A stretch of DNA of 13,845 nt, taken from positions 1 to 13,845 of the forward strand of contig JAYRHW010000151.1 of NCBI GenBank assembly GCA_041907145.1, in the 5' to 3' direction. The first letter of the stretch is position 1; each line of letters begins with the position of its first letter. Below are positions 7,260-13,845 of the stretch, piece by piece. Source of the DNA: JAFLCA01 sp041907145. Its GTDB lineage: Bacteria > Bdellovibrionota_C > UBA2361 > JAFLCA01. The position numbers and the translations under genes were made by a program. The notes below the pieces were generated by a model, which saw only the letters and a program-made list of their open reading frames with translations, did not search any database and was not told the DNA's origin.

Positions 7260-8189
7260 ATGAGCGAGATAAAGATCGATCAAGAGAAACAGTGGGAAGC
7301 GGCGCGCTATTTTGCGATCTCATTCGGCGAGGTTCCCAACTCCTTTAGCAGCACAATTCGCGGGTTGATAGCTGATGACGCGAAGTCTGCCGACTCATAC
7401 TCGCAGGGCAGCAAGTTCATGGCAGGGAGACTGCTCAAGAGCGCTTCGATTTCTACCCCGCTTAGACTTGCGATGCAGCTCTATTTCCCCGACAAGGCTG
7501 CAGCGCTGCAGAACCCCACCCCAGAGTCGTTTTTGAGCTTCTTTAAGCCTATCGAGATGGCAGCCCTTTTGGGGGTTGTGTATGCGTTCAAGAAGGTTAA
7601 GCGGCGAGCACCAGCTGATGAATGGGAGCAGTTCTCGAAAACCCTTACCCGTTGTGTGGATATGGGCGGACTTGTCGGCCGCGCTCTTCCCAAGGTGGGA
7701 TTTTCCTTAGGTCTTCTAGTCGGAGCTTTCAGCGGAATTGCCCAAGTTCCTTTCATGCTGCAGAATGCCAAGGATTTCAAGAATTATCGCCGAAAACTTG
7801 GGAAGACTGTCCCCTTCGATTTCAATCTTCAACTTGAGTCTTTCGGCTGTACTCATGCGCACGTTTGCTCGATGCTGCTTCCCAACTTGGGTTACGGCGT
7901 TGCCCTCTCGCAACTCATCGCTGAGGGTCTCATGGGCGAACTCGTCACCCCCCCGGGCCCTGAAAAGGAAATCTATCGTTCTTACATCGCCAATATCTGG
8001 ATTCGTTCGCTGTTTTCCACGAGCCAAATTCCGGACATCGTTCACAAGGGCGGGTACTACCCCCTCAAAGCTGACTTGGATCGCATGCTGCAGGGTGTGG
8101 AGGCTGCCCAAAACACCCAATCCTGGTTGGAGTCGGCCAAAGTCGATGAGCTGGTCGAGGAGAGTGCCCCAGACGGCAGCTCGACTTGA
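7260..8189 (+). CDS. HDOD-like protein lacking the HD metal residues
   Basis: The 309-residue protein has no signal peptide. Across about residues 45-225 its pattern follows the HDOD (HD-related output domain) layout. A helical stretch (GRLLKSASISTPLRLAM) is followed by EMAALLGVVYAFKKV, then EWEQFSKTLTRCVDMGGLVG where HDOD proteins have the FWxHS helix. GFSLGLLVGAFSGIAQV comes where they have GLLHDIG, and LESFGCTHAHVCSMLLPNLGY where they have the LExxxxGxxHAEVGAxLLxxWxLP helix. The HD pair is absent, as in many HDOD proteins, which usually act as non-enzymatic signalling or scaffold modules. The C-terminal 80 residues (about 230-309) are unassigned and acidic at the end. The two hydrophobic stretches near 99-111 and 147-166 fit buried helices of this fold, although membrane segments are an alternative. 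The ATG at 7260 has no clear ribosome binding site. Family assignment was made by eye and is tentative; partners are unknown. Confidence 0.5.
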   Translation: MSEIKIDQEKQWEAARYFAISFGEVPNSFSSTIRGLIADDAKSADSYSQGSKFMAGRLLKSASISTPLRLAMQLYFPDKAAALQNPTPESFLSFFKPIEMAALLGVVYAFKKVKRRAPADEWEQFSKTLTRCVDMGGLVGRALPKVGFSLGLLVGAFSGIAQVPFMLQNAKDFKNYRRKLGKTVPFDFNLQLESFGCTHAHVCSMLLPNLGYGVALSQLIAEGLMGELVTPPGPEKEIYRSYIANIWIRSLFSTSQIPDIVHKGGYYPLKADLDRMLQGVEAAQNTQSWLESAKVDELVEESAPDGSST

Positions 8190-8215
8190 GGTTCGCAGTC
8201 CTTCTCTTGTCCGAA

Positions 8216-10543
8216 TTAATGCAAGCTACCCATGAACTTCGTGCATGCGTTCTGAAGTGCCTTGGCGCTTAGGCGCTTGGAGCGACTCTGGACTCCGGAG
8301 GAGCGAACCCTCATGCTGGCGCGTTGCCCGTTAACCGAAACCGCGAATTTTGCAAAGCGAAGCTTGGGCAGACTGGCGTTCATGCGCAGTTTGCCATCGG
8401 CAAGGTAACCTGACTTGGAGCTTCCGCAGCTTTGACCGTTAAAGGCAGCGGATACCTGAACATCTCCGTAGCCGCGGCCGAGAATCTTTACTGCCACCCT
8501 ATCGCCTGGGCGAATATCTATGCCACGAGGAGAGACAACCTTGACTTTCTTTACCACGGCGGTGTCTCCCCCGCCCGAGTCACAGCGAGGGGTATACCGT
8601 ATACCCAGGCCATTCCTGATGCTGCTGTCATTGACGGCGAAGGTGTCCATCATTCCAGCTGTTCCTCCGGCTATTCCGATGGTAGCCGCCTTGCGGACCG
8701 CTGACTCAAGAGCTGGGGAATCGAACTGCACGAACTCCTCAATTTGCCCGTTAGGATACAGATCGAGCCAAACCTTGACGTTCCCCTCTTTACGGTAGTC
8801 ATAGGACTTAACATTCCAGAAGACCGTCACCTTGCTGCTCGAGGACTTCACGCGCACGCCATCGCTGGTTCCACCGGCCGCATAGAGATCGGTCTGAAGA
8901 GCTGCGATTGAATTCAGGGGAGCATGGGTCGTATTGTCGTAGTCCATCATCCCGTATGGCGCTCCCTGAGTATAGATTACTCCATTCGGGGACACATCAA
9001 TCGCCGATACATGATCGCGGTAGTACGGAAGGCTAAAGGGCAGGTCCATCGAATAATAATTGAATTCATCCTCTTGAAGAACGATAGGCTCGCTGCCCAC
9101 TGAGGTATCCGGGGAAAAGCCGATCTCCTCCATGCTGTAGTGGCAAGGGGGCGGCGTCGGGGTAGGCGGTGGGAGTGGATTAGTTTCGTTGTAGATCATG
9201 CGCGCGACATTGAGAGTACGCCCAGTCGCAACCTTTCCAGCCAAGCTATCGAGCGGCACTGCGCTATCGTAGAGGCGCTGTATTGCCTGAGCAGCGCTGA
9301 GGTTGGGTTCGCTTCCAAGCAGCAGCGCCAATGCTCCGGCGACATGCGGGGTAGCCATCGAAGTACCGGAGTAGCTGGCGTATGTGTTGTTAGGAGTCGT
9401 ACTCCAAATACCCACACCTGGTGCGCCGATATCCACTCGGGAGACTCCGTAGTTTGAAAAGGTGGCCTTCTTCTGCTGCTGGTCGATAGCTGCCACGGAG
9501 ACGATATTGGGCAAATCGTAGCTGGCCGGATATTCAGGGTTGATGTCGTTATTGGCTCCATCATTGCCCGCTGCAGCTACGAAGATTATTCCAGCATTCC
9601 CAGCGGCGCGGATTGCCTCATACAGCGGATCAGTTCCGCTGACACTCATAGAGCCACCCCAGGAATTGTTCGCGACGCGAATATTCACTCCCGAGTTCTT
9701 CAGCGCAACCATATAATTGATAGCCTGGATAGCTCCCCCCGTGGTACCGGAGCCTGCTCCATTGAGGAATTTGATGGGGAGAATCTTAACGTGCCAGTTG
9801 ATGCCAACTACGCCTAGATTATTATTTCCGAGAGCCCCAATCGTTCCCGAGACATGCGTACCGTGATTGTTATCGTCCATGGGATTTCCGCGAGCACCGG
9901 ATCCAGAGAAGTTCGCACCATGCACATCGTCGACAACTCCATCGTGGTCGTCATCGATTCCGTTGTTTGGAATCTCTCGCGGATTAGTCCAAATATTTCC
10001 TGCCAAATCTTGGTGGTTATAATCAGCGCCGGTGTCAATGACCGCCACCACTACCTCATTAGAGCCCGTCGTTGCGTCCCAAGCCCTAGGAGCATCAATT
10101 CCGGACGCCGAGCCAAGACCCCAAAGGTTGCCGAACTTGGTGTCATTAGGGATAGCACTAGCATGTACTACGAAGTTTGGTGAACAGGCGCGAACAGCGC
10201 GGGAGGCAATCAAATCTGGGCAGATGTCCTTGCCGGCATCATACGGAACGATGGAACCTTCGCCCACAGCCGCGGCCGCCAAGGGGTTCGCGTACCTGAC
10301 AACCATCTGCTCGCCGCCTGGATTACGACCTAAGCGCTTGGTGATCGAAAGCTGATGCTCATCGAGAAAGCTAGTATCAGTAACTGCACTGGCCGCGATT
10401 GCGCCGCCTACTGGTGCGCTCCACGCGGAAACAACGTATTCCCCAGCTATGACTTGCTGCTCCTGGGCGATCGCCGCTTCAAAACCGGTTAGCAGCGCTA
10501 TGGCCGCAAGGAAAACTGCCTTGGTACTTCTGGACAACTGCAT
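8216..10543 (-). CDS. secreted subtilisin-family (S8) serine protease
   Basis: This is an exported endopeptidase of 775 residues, counted from the ATG at 10543. GTGGAAG and AAGGG precede that codon; a GTG three codons earlier is less likely. A signal peptide ends near EAAIA (about 26), followed by a propeptide to about residue 130. The catalytic triad is complete: Asp170 in AVIDTGAD, His227 in NNHGTHVSG and Ser395 in SGTSMATPH, with oxyanion-hole Asn327 in AAAGND. A NGIDDDHDGVVDDVHG insert (about 194-209) is the acidic, probably calcium-binding loop common in bacterial subtilases. A proline-rich linker (PLPPPTPTPPPC, about 456-467) leads to a beta-rich domain (about 470-655; LPFSLPYYRD, VSPNGVIYTQG) that resembles substrate or cell-wall recognition modules. 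A last beta domain (about 662-775) ends in a basic Ser/Arg tail. The gene is convergent with the HDOD-like gene and preceded by a dyad-rich leader. Confidence 0.95.
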   Translation of the reverse strand: MQLSRSTKAVFLAAIALLTGFEAAIAQEQQVIAGEYVVSAWSAPVGGAIAASAVTDTSFLDEHQLSITKRLGRNPGGEQMVVRYANPLAAAAVGEGSIVPYDAGKDICPDLIASRAVRACSPNFVVHASAIPNDTKFGNLWGLGSASGIDAPRAWDATTGSNEVVVAVIDTGADYNHQDLAGNIWTNPREIPNNGIDDDHDGVVDDVHGANFSGSGARGNPMDDNNHGTHVSGTIGALGNNNLGVVGINWHVKILPIKFLNGAGSGTTGGAIQAINYMVALKNSGVNIRVANNSWGGSMSVSGTDPLYEAIRAAGNAGIIFVAAAGNDGANNDINPEYPASYDLPNIVSVAAIDQQQKKATFSNYGVSRVDIGAPGVGIWSTTPNNTYASYSGTSMATPHVAGALALLLGSEPNLSAAQAIQRLYDSAVPLDSLAGKVATGRTLNVARMIYNETNPLPPPTPTPPPCHYSMEEIGFSPDTSVGSEPIVLQEDEFNYYSMDLPFSLPYYRDHVSAIDVSPNGVIYTQGAPYGMMDYDNTTHAPLNSIAALQTDLYAAGGTSDGVRVKSSSSKVTVFWNVKSYDYRKEGNVKVWLDLYPNGQIEEFVQFDSPALESAVRKAATIGIAGGTAGMMDTFAVNDSSIRNGLGIRYTPRCDSGGGDTAVVKKVKVVSPRGIDIRPGDRVAVKILGRGYGDVQVSAAFNGQSCGSSKSGYLADGKLRMNASLPKLRFAKFAVSVNGQRASMRVRSSGVQSRSKRLSAKALQNACTKFMGSLH

Positions 10544-10561
10544 AACTTCCACCCTTCACTG

Positions 10562-10579
10562 GGCCCCTTTCTTGGCCCG
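10562..10579 (-). promoter_or_regulatory. GC-rich leader hairpin before the subtilase ribosome binding site
   Basis: In the subtilase transcript, GGGCC and GGCCC form a 5-bp GC stem around an 8-base AAGAAAGG loop, ending about 20 bases before the start codon and next to the AAGGGTGG stretch. No T-run follows, so it is not a terminator. It could affect ribosome access. Arms were read by eye. Confidence 0.35.
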
Positions 10580-10592
10580 GGGGTAGAAATCG

Positions 10593-10612
10593 ATGGGAAA
10601 CCGCCTTCCCAT
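10593..10612 (-). repeat. 7-bp inverted repeat in the subtilase leader
   Basis: ATGGGAA (10593-10599) and TTCCCAT (10606-10612) are perfect arms around a 6-base centre. The repeat lies about 50 bases upstream of the subtilase start codon, giving a plausible second leader hairpin. Function is unknown. Confidence 0.4.
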
Positions 10613-10708
10613 AACAAATGGAGGCTAAATAGTCCCTAAAAGGGTAAGGACATTCCGTCGCCATCGTAACGAGCTATATTGGCCGGGAAATTTCTCTCAC
10701 TAGTTGCC

Positions 10709-10722
10709 GTACAAATTTGTAC
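10709..10722. promoter_or_regulatory. 14-bp palindrome, candidate operator (copy 1) upstream of the subtilase
   Basis: GTACAAATTTGTAC is a perfect palindrome. It differs at only three positions from the second dyad at 10753-10766, and the two centres are 44 bp apart, about four helical turns. It lies 166 bases upstream of the subtilase start. Two matching symmetrical sites with helical phasing suggest co-operative binding of a dimeric regulator. Confidence 0.6.
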
Positions 10723-10739
10723 GTTCGAACTTGAACGTA
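10720..10739. repeat. inverted repeat between the two candidate operators
   Basis: TACGTTC (10720-10726) and GAACGTA (10733-10739) are perfect 7-bp arms around a 6-base centre, overlapping the end of copy 1. The left arm also contains the palindrome GTTCGAAC. It may be a third, unrelated site or part of the same nucleoprotein structure. Confidence 0.4.
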
Positions 10740-10751
10740 GCTACCCATTGC

Positions 10752-10767
10752 TGCACAGATTTGTGCA
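10752..10767. promoter_or_regulatory. dyad, candidate operator (copy 2) upstream of the subtilase
   Basis: TGCACA and TGTGCA are perfect arms around a 4-base GATT centre. The inner 14-mer GCACAGATTTGTGC matches copy 1 at 11 of 14 positions. It lies between the lipoprotein stop codon at 10794 and copy 1. A weak terminator for the lipoprotein gene is an alternative, but no T-run follows. Confidence 0.55.
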
Positions 10768-10793
10768 AGCGGAGCGGCTAAGGAGGCGCAGAG

Positions 10794-11258
10794 TTAGCGG
10801 TCGAACAGGGAAAGCTCCAGATGCCCGTCTCTCAGGAAACGAGCCACATTTTTAGCATTTCGCTCGCAAAAGAGCGCGGAGGGGCGGCTAGGCAAGCACT
10901 GCACAAGGTAGCGATAACCCCCGGCAGACAATCTGCGCTCAATCTCATAACGGTAGGCGTCCTGAACCCCATCCTTGGAGCGCAAGGTAGTGCCGGGGTT
11001 TGGATAATCGAAGTTCTCCTCGAATGCCCCGGCGTTCGTATATATACGAAAAAACAGATGACTCCGATCCCATACAGACTCATCGTCTTCGAGTCTCACC
11101 TGGAATTCCGTAGGCATCTGCTCCACGGCCTGAAGTGCTTGTTCTTCAATGCTGACCACCTCATATTCATACCGTGGCGCTGGAGTTGGCTGACCAGCGC
11201 AGGCCGTGAGTACCGAGAGAAATATGGGGAAGATGGAACTGCTCCTCATGCCAAGCAT
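10794..11258 (-). CDS. small lipoprotein of unknown function
   Basis: The 154-residue product begins with a lipoprotein signal peptide: MRSSS, a hydrophobic run, then the lipobox LTAC with lipidated Cys20. Processing would give a mature protein of about 135 residues anchored to a membrane, with no aspartate at position +2 that would hold it in the inner membrane. After a Pro-rich stretch (QPTPAPRY) it is mixed alpha/beta with many Glu, Arg and Tyr residues. A pair of cysteines (LVQCLPSRPSALFC) near the C-terminus could form a disulphide in the periplasm. I do not recognise a family. Two ATGs three codons apart (11258 and 11249) both fit, and neither has a strong ribosome binding site. The opposite strand also has a long frame here, but it lacks any domain or signal, so this strand is preferred. 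Confidence 0.7.
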   Translation of the reverse strand: MLGMRSSSIFPIFLSVLTACAGQPTPAPRYEYEVVSIEEQALQAVEQMPTEFQVRLEDDESVWDRSHLFFRIYTNAGAFEENFDYPNPGTTLRSKDGVQDAYRYEIERRLSAGGYRYLVQCLPSRPSALFCERNAKNVARFLRDGHLELSLFDR

Positions 11259-11362
11259 CTATAGCATGCCGAAGCGCAGCACCGATACAAGCATGTTGCC
11301 TGCCAGATGGAGCAATTGCGCCTATAAATCAGGTCAATCTTAACTAACAGCCCAAGTAGGCC

Positions 11363-11770
11363 TTAGCTGAAGGAACTCCCACAGCCGCAGGTACGCTTGG
11401 CATTTGGGTTATTGAATTTGAAGCCGGTACCCTGTAAGCCAGATACGAAATCAATCGTTGTCCCTTTGAGATATCCGGCACTGACCGGATCTAGGTAAAT
11501 GGTGACGCCATTGAAATCAAGAGTCACATCTCCCATGCGCTCTTCCTTCTCGAAATCGAGATTATACTGATACCCAGAACATCCGCCGCCAACTACGGAG
11601 ACCCGCAGTCCGTCACCAGGCTTGCCCTCTTCCTTGATAGCATTCTTCACTGCGTCCACAGCACTCGCGGTAAGCTGAATGGGGCGCTCATCACTTGCGA
11701 CAAATCCCTCCTCGCCGCCGGCATTTTTGTTTGAGCCTCCACAGCAGCCTGAAGTTGAATCATGTGACAT
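11363..11770 (-). CDS. erpA: A-type iron-sulfur cluster carrier, ErpA/IscA-like
   Basis: This HesB/IscA-family protein receives an Fe-S cluster from the assembly scaffold and passes it to target enzymes in the cytoplasm. The three conserved cluster-binding cysteines are present in 135 residues: Cys64 in GGGCSGYQY, and Cys128 and Cys130 in NAKRTCGCGSSFS. The C-terminal block NPNAK-TCGCGSSFS is nearer ErpA than IscA of E. coli, whereas GTGFKFNNPN is closer to IscA, so the symbol is provisional. The family is usually about 107-115 residues. Here a 30-residue extension precedes the domain, rich in Gly, Ser and Asn and containing a vicinal Cys9-Cys10 pair. The ATG at 11770 has GAGG six bases upstream, which supports the longer start. 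No isc or suf genes are adjacent, so it is a stand-alone gene. Confidence 0.92.
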   Translation of the reverse strand: MSHDSTSGCCGGSNKNAGGEEGFVASDERPIQLTASAVDAVKNAIKEEGKPGDGLRVSVVGGGCSGYQYNLDFEKEERMGDVTLDFNGVTIYLDPVSAGYLKGTTIDFVSGLQGTGFKFNNPNAKRTCGCGSSFS

Positions 11771-11808
11771 AGAGCACCTCTAAAATGGCCAGATTAATGA
11801 AATTTCAA

Positions 11809-11833
11809 TAGGTTAGCCGAGAGCGATAACCTA
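11809..11833. repeat. 7-bp inverted repeat upstream of the Fe-S carrier gene
   Basis: TAGGTTA (11809-11815) and TAACCTA (11827-11833) are perfect arms around an 11-base centre, 39 bases upstream of the Fe-S carrier start codon. The position suits an operator or a leader hairpin. The sequence is not a motif I recognise. Confidence 0.35.
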
Positions 11834-11917
11834 AGTACCTTTAGTTATTACTGTAAGCACTGAAGGCTTCATTGTCAAACCCGCGTAGAGGGTAGACGCA
11901 GAGCAGTTCTTAATACC

Positions 11918-12844
11918 TCAGCCCTTAAATACTGAAATTACCTGCTTCAAAAGTTTGACGCCATCAGAACGGCTGCGCTGAAAGGCATTTCTACCCATGA
12001 TGCTACCGAAGGCGCCGCCATCTCTTAACTGCTTCACCTCCTCAAGCACCTCGGCATCCCCCTTGGCTTCCCCACCGGAGAATATCACAATCCGCCTTCC
12101 GCCCATGCAGCTCTTAACAACATGTGCGGCACGCTCTGATAGAGTGCCGATCTTTATCCCCTGCTTTTCATACACCTTGCGAGCAGCATCCTGCTCTATG
12201 TGCGCCGAGGGCGGCTTCACTTTTACGATATGGGCGCCCAGCTGACAGGCTATATGCGCGGCATATGCCACAACATCAATCGCGGTCTCTCCTTCCTTGC
12301 TCAAACTCTCTCCACGGGGATACGACCAAATAACAACCGGCAGACCCACAGATCGAGCCTCCTCGCTGAGTTCGCGAATCTCCTCGTACATCTCCTTGCG
12401 AAACGTCGAGCCGGGATAGATGGTGAAGCCAATAGCCGAGGCTCCGAGTAGCAGCGCATCCTTTACAGAACAGGTCACCGCCGGCACCGGATTTTTCTGG
12501 CCCAGCAGTGAATCACTGTTGTTGACCTTCACGATGATCGGAATCTCGCCCACGAACTCGCCGGCTGATGCGGCTAGCTGACCGTAGGGCGCCGCATAGG
12601 CGTTACATCCGGCTTCCAATGCCAATTCGAAGTGGTAGCGTGGATCATATCCCTCAGGGTTGGGAGCGAAACTGCGAGCTGGGCCATGCTCGAATCCTTG
12701 ATCGACCGGCAAGATAACGAACCGTCCGGTGCCCGCTAATGCTCCAGAGCTCATGAGGCGGGCTAAATTGGTGAGTACTCCATTGTTGTCGGTCTTGTAC
12801 CAGGAGAGAATTTCCTTCACTCGCGGAGTCAGGCGCGTCGTCAT
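11918..12844 (-). CDS. fbaB: class I fructose-bisphosphate aldolase, DhnA/FbaB family
   Basis: This enzyme interconverts fructose 1,6-bisphosphate with glyceraldehyde 3-phosphate and dihydroxyacetone phosphate in glycolysis and gluconeogenesis, through a Schiff-base lysine and without a metal. The 308 residues form a TIM barrel. Visible motifs are VILPVDQGFEHGP (43-55), PVVIWSYPRGE (169-179) and GAHIVKVKPP (203-212), where Lys208 is the likely Schiff-base residue. The phosphate-binding loop follows in FSGGEAKGD (255-263), then GRNAFQR (284-290). Length and motifs match bacterial FbaB/DhnA proteins. The closest alternative, 2-amino-3,7-dideoxy-D-threo-hept-6-ulosonate synthase of the archaeal-type aromatic pathway, shares the fold but is usually about 265-275 residues, so FbaB is preferred. 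AAGGAG lies nine bases before the ATG, a strong ribosome binding site. The gene diverges from the peptidase gene at 12970. Confidence 0.93.
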   Translation of the reverse strand: MTTRLTPRVKEILSWYKTDNNGVLTNLARLMSSGALAGTGRFVILPVDQGFEHGPARSFAPNPEGYDPRYHFELALEAGCNAYAAPYGQLAASAGEFVGEIPIIVKVNNSDSLLGQKNPVPAVTCSVKDALLLGASAIGFTIYPGSTFRKEMYEEIRELSEEARSVGLPVVIWSYPRGESLSKEGETAIDVVAYAAHIACQLGAHIVKVKPPSAHIEQDAARKVYEKQGIKIGTLSERAAHVVKSCMGGRRIVIFSGGEAKGDAEVLEEVKQLRDGGAFGSIMGRNAFQRSRSDGVKLLKQVISVFKG

Positions 12845-12901
12845 TCTTCAGATCTCCTTAATGTTTTTACGAGTTTCCGCCGATTTCCAATAGTGCGCGG
12901 G

Positions 12902-12945
12902 GCTGGAGCTATTTCCAGCGCAGTATCCATGATTACCTGCGGTAA
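12902..12945. promoter_or_regulatory. two short dyads in the divergent aldolase/peptidase intergenic region
   Basis: GCTGGA (12902-12907) with TCCAGC (12914-12919), and TTACC (12933-12937) with GGTAA (12941-12945), are two neighbouring perfect inverted repeats. They sit in the 125 bases between the divergent start codons. They are candidate regulator sites for one or both genes. No clear -10/-35 pair was found. Confidence 0.3.
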
Positions 12946-12969
12946 GTAAAGTAAGAGTTTCGCACCCTT

Positions 12970-13839
12970 ATGCGAGAACTGACACTCAGAGCGCAATTAA
13001 GTCGCCTTCTAAATGCGGGATTGAGAGTCTCCGCTTTCGCATCCCTCCTGTCGCTTTATGTGCCCTCTGTCAGCGCAGAACAGCCGCGCGAAATTAAGGC
13101 TAGTCTTTCTTCCGAGGGCACCGGATCGCTTCGCAAGGTTGCCTTTGCGCCCATGAGCCTGCGAGGCGGCAGTACCCTTACCCTGATCTCGCCCCAGGCA
13201 TGGGCGCCGCTAGCAGAAAAAATTCGTGCGGTTCTCGAAAGTACTCATGACAACTACGCCAATCTACTCGGCGAAGTACCGGCTTTCACCACCGCGGTAC
13301 GTCTGATGGACGAGGATACATTTTTCGCTGCGACAGGCGCTCCTCGCTGGACAAACGCCATGTACTACAAAAGCCAAATTATTATTCCACTTGCTGCCAA
13401 CACCCAGATCGACATGGACGGACTCACCAGGGCCATAAAGCATGAATATACCCATGCTATCATTCACGCACTCTCCGGCGGACGCTGTCCTGGTTGGCTC
13501 GATGAAGGTCTCGCTCAGTGGGCAGAGGGTTCAGAGAACCCGGCACTGCGCCCGGCGCTAAAGATATGGGTACGCGAGCGTGGAGCGGTGCCGCTGGCAC
13601 TGCTACAGGGCGGGTTCACTCGACTAGAGCAGAAGATGGTGCCGGCAGCCTACGCCCAGTCCCTGTATGCAGCCTACGTCGTGCTAGACTCGTTTGGGTT
13701 TTCGACGCTACGCAATTTCTTCGATGGCCTGCGCGACGGACGGACTAAATCGGAGGCATTTGAGCGAAGCTTTGGGGTGAGCGAGATTAGCTTCGAGACG
13801 CAGCTTCAGGCCAGTCTCAAGAAGTGGTCAGCGAGCTAA
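12970..13839 (+). CDS. exported gluzincin peptidase, peptidase-MA-like
   Basis: The 289-residue protein has a long basic n-region and a hydrophobic core ending at VSA (residue 36), so it should be exported through Sec. The catalytic core is KHEYTHAIIH (157-166: zinc ligands His158 and His162, catalytic Glu159), followed by PGWLDEGLAQWAEG. Glu179 there is the third ligand, 17 residues after His162. This HExxH plus WLxEGxA layout is that of the gluzincin peptidase-MA-like group, whose members act on proteins outside the cytoplasm, though most are uncharacterised. The domain is preceded by about 100 residues containing RLMDEDTFFAATG and MYYKSQIIIPL, the typical upstream strands. The helical C-terminal region (FFDGLRDGRTKSEAFERSFGVS) is also typical of the group. 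The ATG at 12970 has a weak ribosome binding site; a TTG at 13021 would leave a shorter but still functional signal peptide. Confidence 0.85.
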   Translation: MRELTLRAQLSRLLNAGLRVSAFASLLSLYVPSVSAEQPREIKASLSSEGTGSLRKVAFAPMSLRGGSTLTLISPQAWAPLAEKIRAVLESTHDNYANLLGEVPAFTTAVRLMDEDTFFAATGAPRWTNAMYYKSQIIIPLAANTQIDMDGLTRAIKHEYTHAIIHALSGGRCPGWLDEGLAQWAEGSENPALRPALKIWVRERGAVPLALLQGGFTRLEQKMVPAAYAQSLYAAYVVLDSFGFSTLRNFFDGLRDGRTKSEAFERSFGVSEISFETQLQASLKKWSAS

Positions 13840-13845
13840 GCCCAG

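Noticed and set aside
10479..10664. 61-codon frame on - as a leader peptide of the subtilase
   Set aside because: No ribosome binding site, and it runs into the subtilase gene in another frame with no attenuator-like arrangement.
10709..10739. LexA box of Bacillus or cyanobacterial type
   Set aside because: The arm spacing does not fit either consensus; kept only as an unassigned dyad.
10821..11264. 147-codon frame on + opposite the lipoprotein gene
   Set aside because: The minus strand has a clear lipobox signal peptide and protein-like composition; the plus frame has neither.
12933..12945. LexA-type box (TTAC-N3-GTAA as described for Bdellovibrio)
   Set aside because: The spacing between TTAC and GTAA is five bases here, not three, and neither flanking gene is a DNA-damage gene.

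Overview
The window reads as chromosomal DNA from a Gram-negative (two-membrane) bacterium. It has roughly balanced base composition, GGAG-type ribosome binding sites, an outer-membrane BamA/TamA-type beta-barrel protein, several Sec signal peptides and a lipoprotein. The mix of a VLCAD-type acyl-CoA dehydrogenase, a degenerate HDOD-like protein, a class I DhnA/FbaB aldolase and several secreted proteases would fit a deltaproteobacterial or Bdellovibrionota-like lineage. That placement is inference only: no rRNA or other strong marker is present. I saw no tRNA, rRNA, CRISPR, IS element or phage gene.

Layout. (i) 1-668: the 3' end of a + strand gene, possibly a parallel beta-helix protein, meeting tail to tail with a - strand pair: a 147-aa unknown protein and a VLCAD-like acyl-CoA dehydrogenase. 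(ii) 2851-3027: a divergent intergenic region with overlapping candidate promoters. It is followed on + by a single-POTRA BamA/TamA-like barrel protein and a secreted metzincin metalloprotease. (iii) 6458-7259: a mostly non-coding stretch. On the - strand it holds a previously unlisted 29-codon gene for an extremely basic, histone-tail-like peptide, with its own ribosome binding site, a 19-bp dyad just upstream and a Rho-independent terminator just downstream. (iv) 7260-8189: a + strand protein resembling an HDOD domain that has lost its HD metal residues. (v) 8216-10543: a large secreted subtilisin-family protease on -, preceded by a region with two near-identical 14-bp dyads 44 bp apart. (vi) 10794-12844: a - strand run of a small lipoprotein, an A-type iron-sulfur carrier (ErpA/IscA-like) and a class I fructose-bisphosphate aldolase. 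(vii) 12970-13839: a + strand exported gluzincin of the peptidase-MA-like type.

Three exported proteases of unrelated catalytic types (metzincin, subtilase, gluzincin) lie within about 9 kb, with an outer-membrane barrel protein next to the first. This suggests investment in extracellular or periplasmic protein degradation. The housekeeping genes (acyl-CoA dehydrogenase, aldolase, Fe-S carrier) look vertically inherited and unrelated to the proteases. The items most worth a second look are the 29-aa polycationic peptide with its regulatory elements, the paired dyads upstream of the subtilase, the HDOD-like protein, and the metzincin whose zinc motif has serine in place of the usual glycine.
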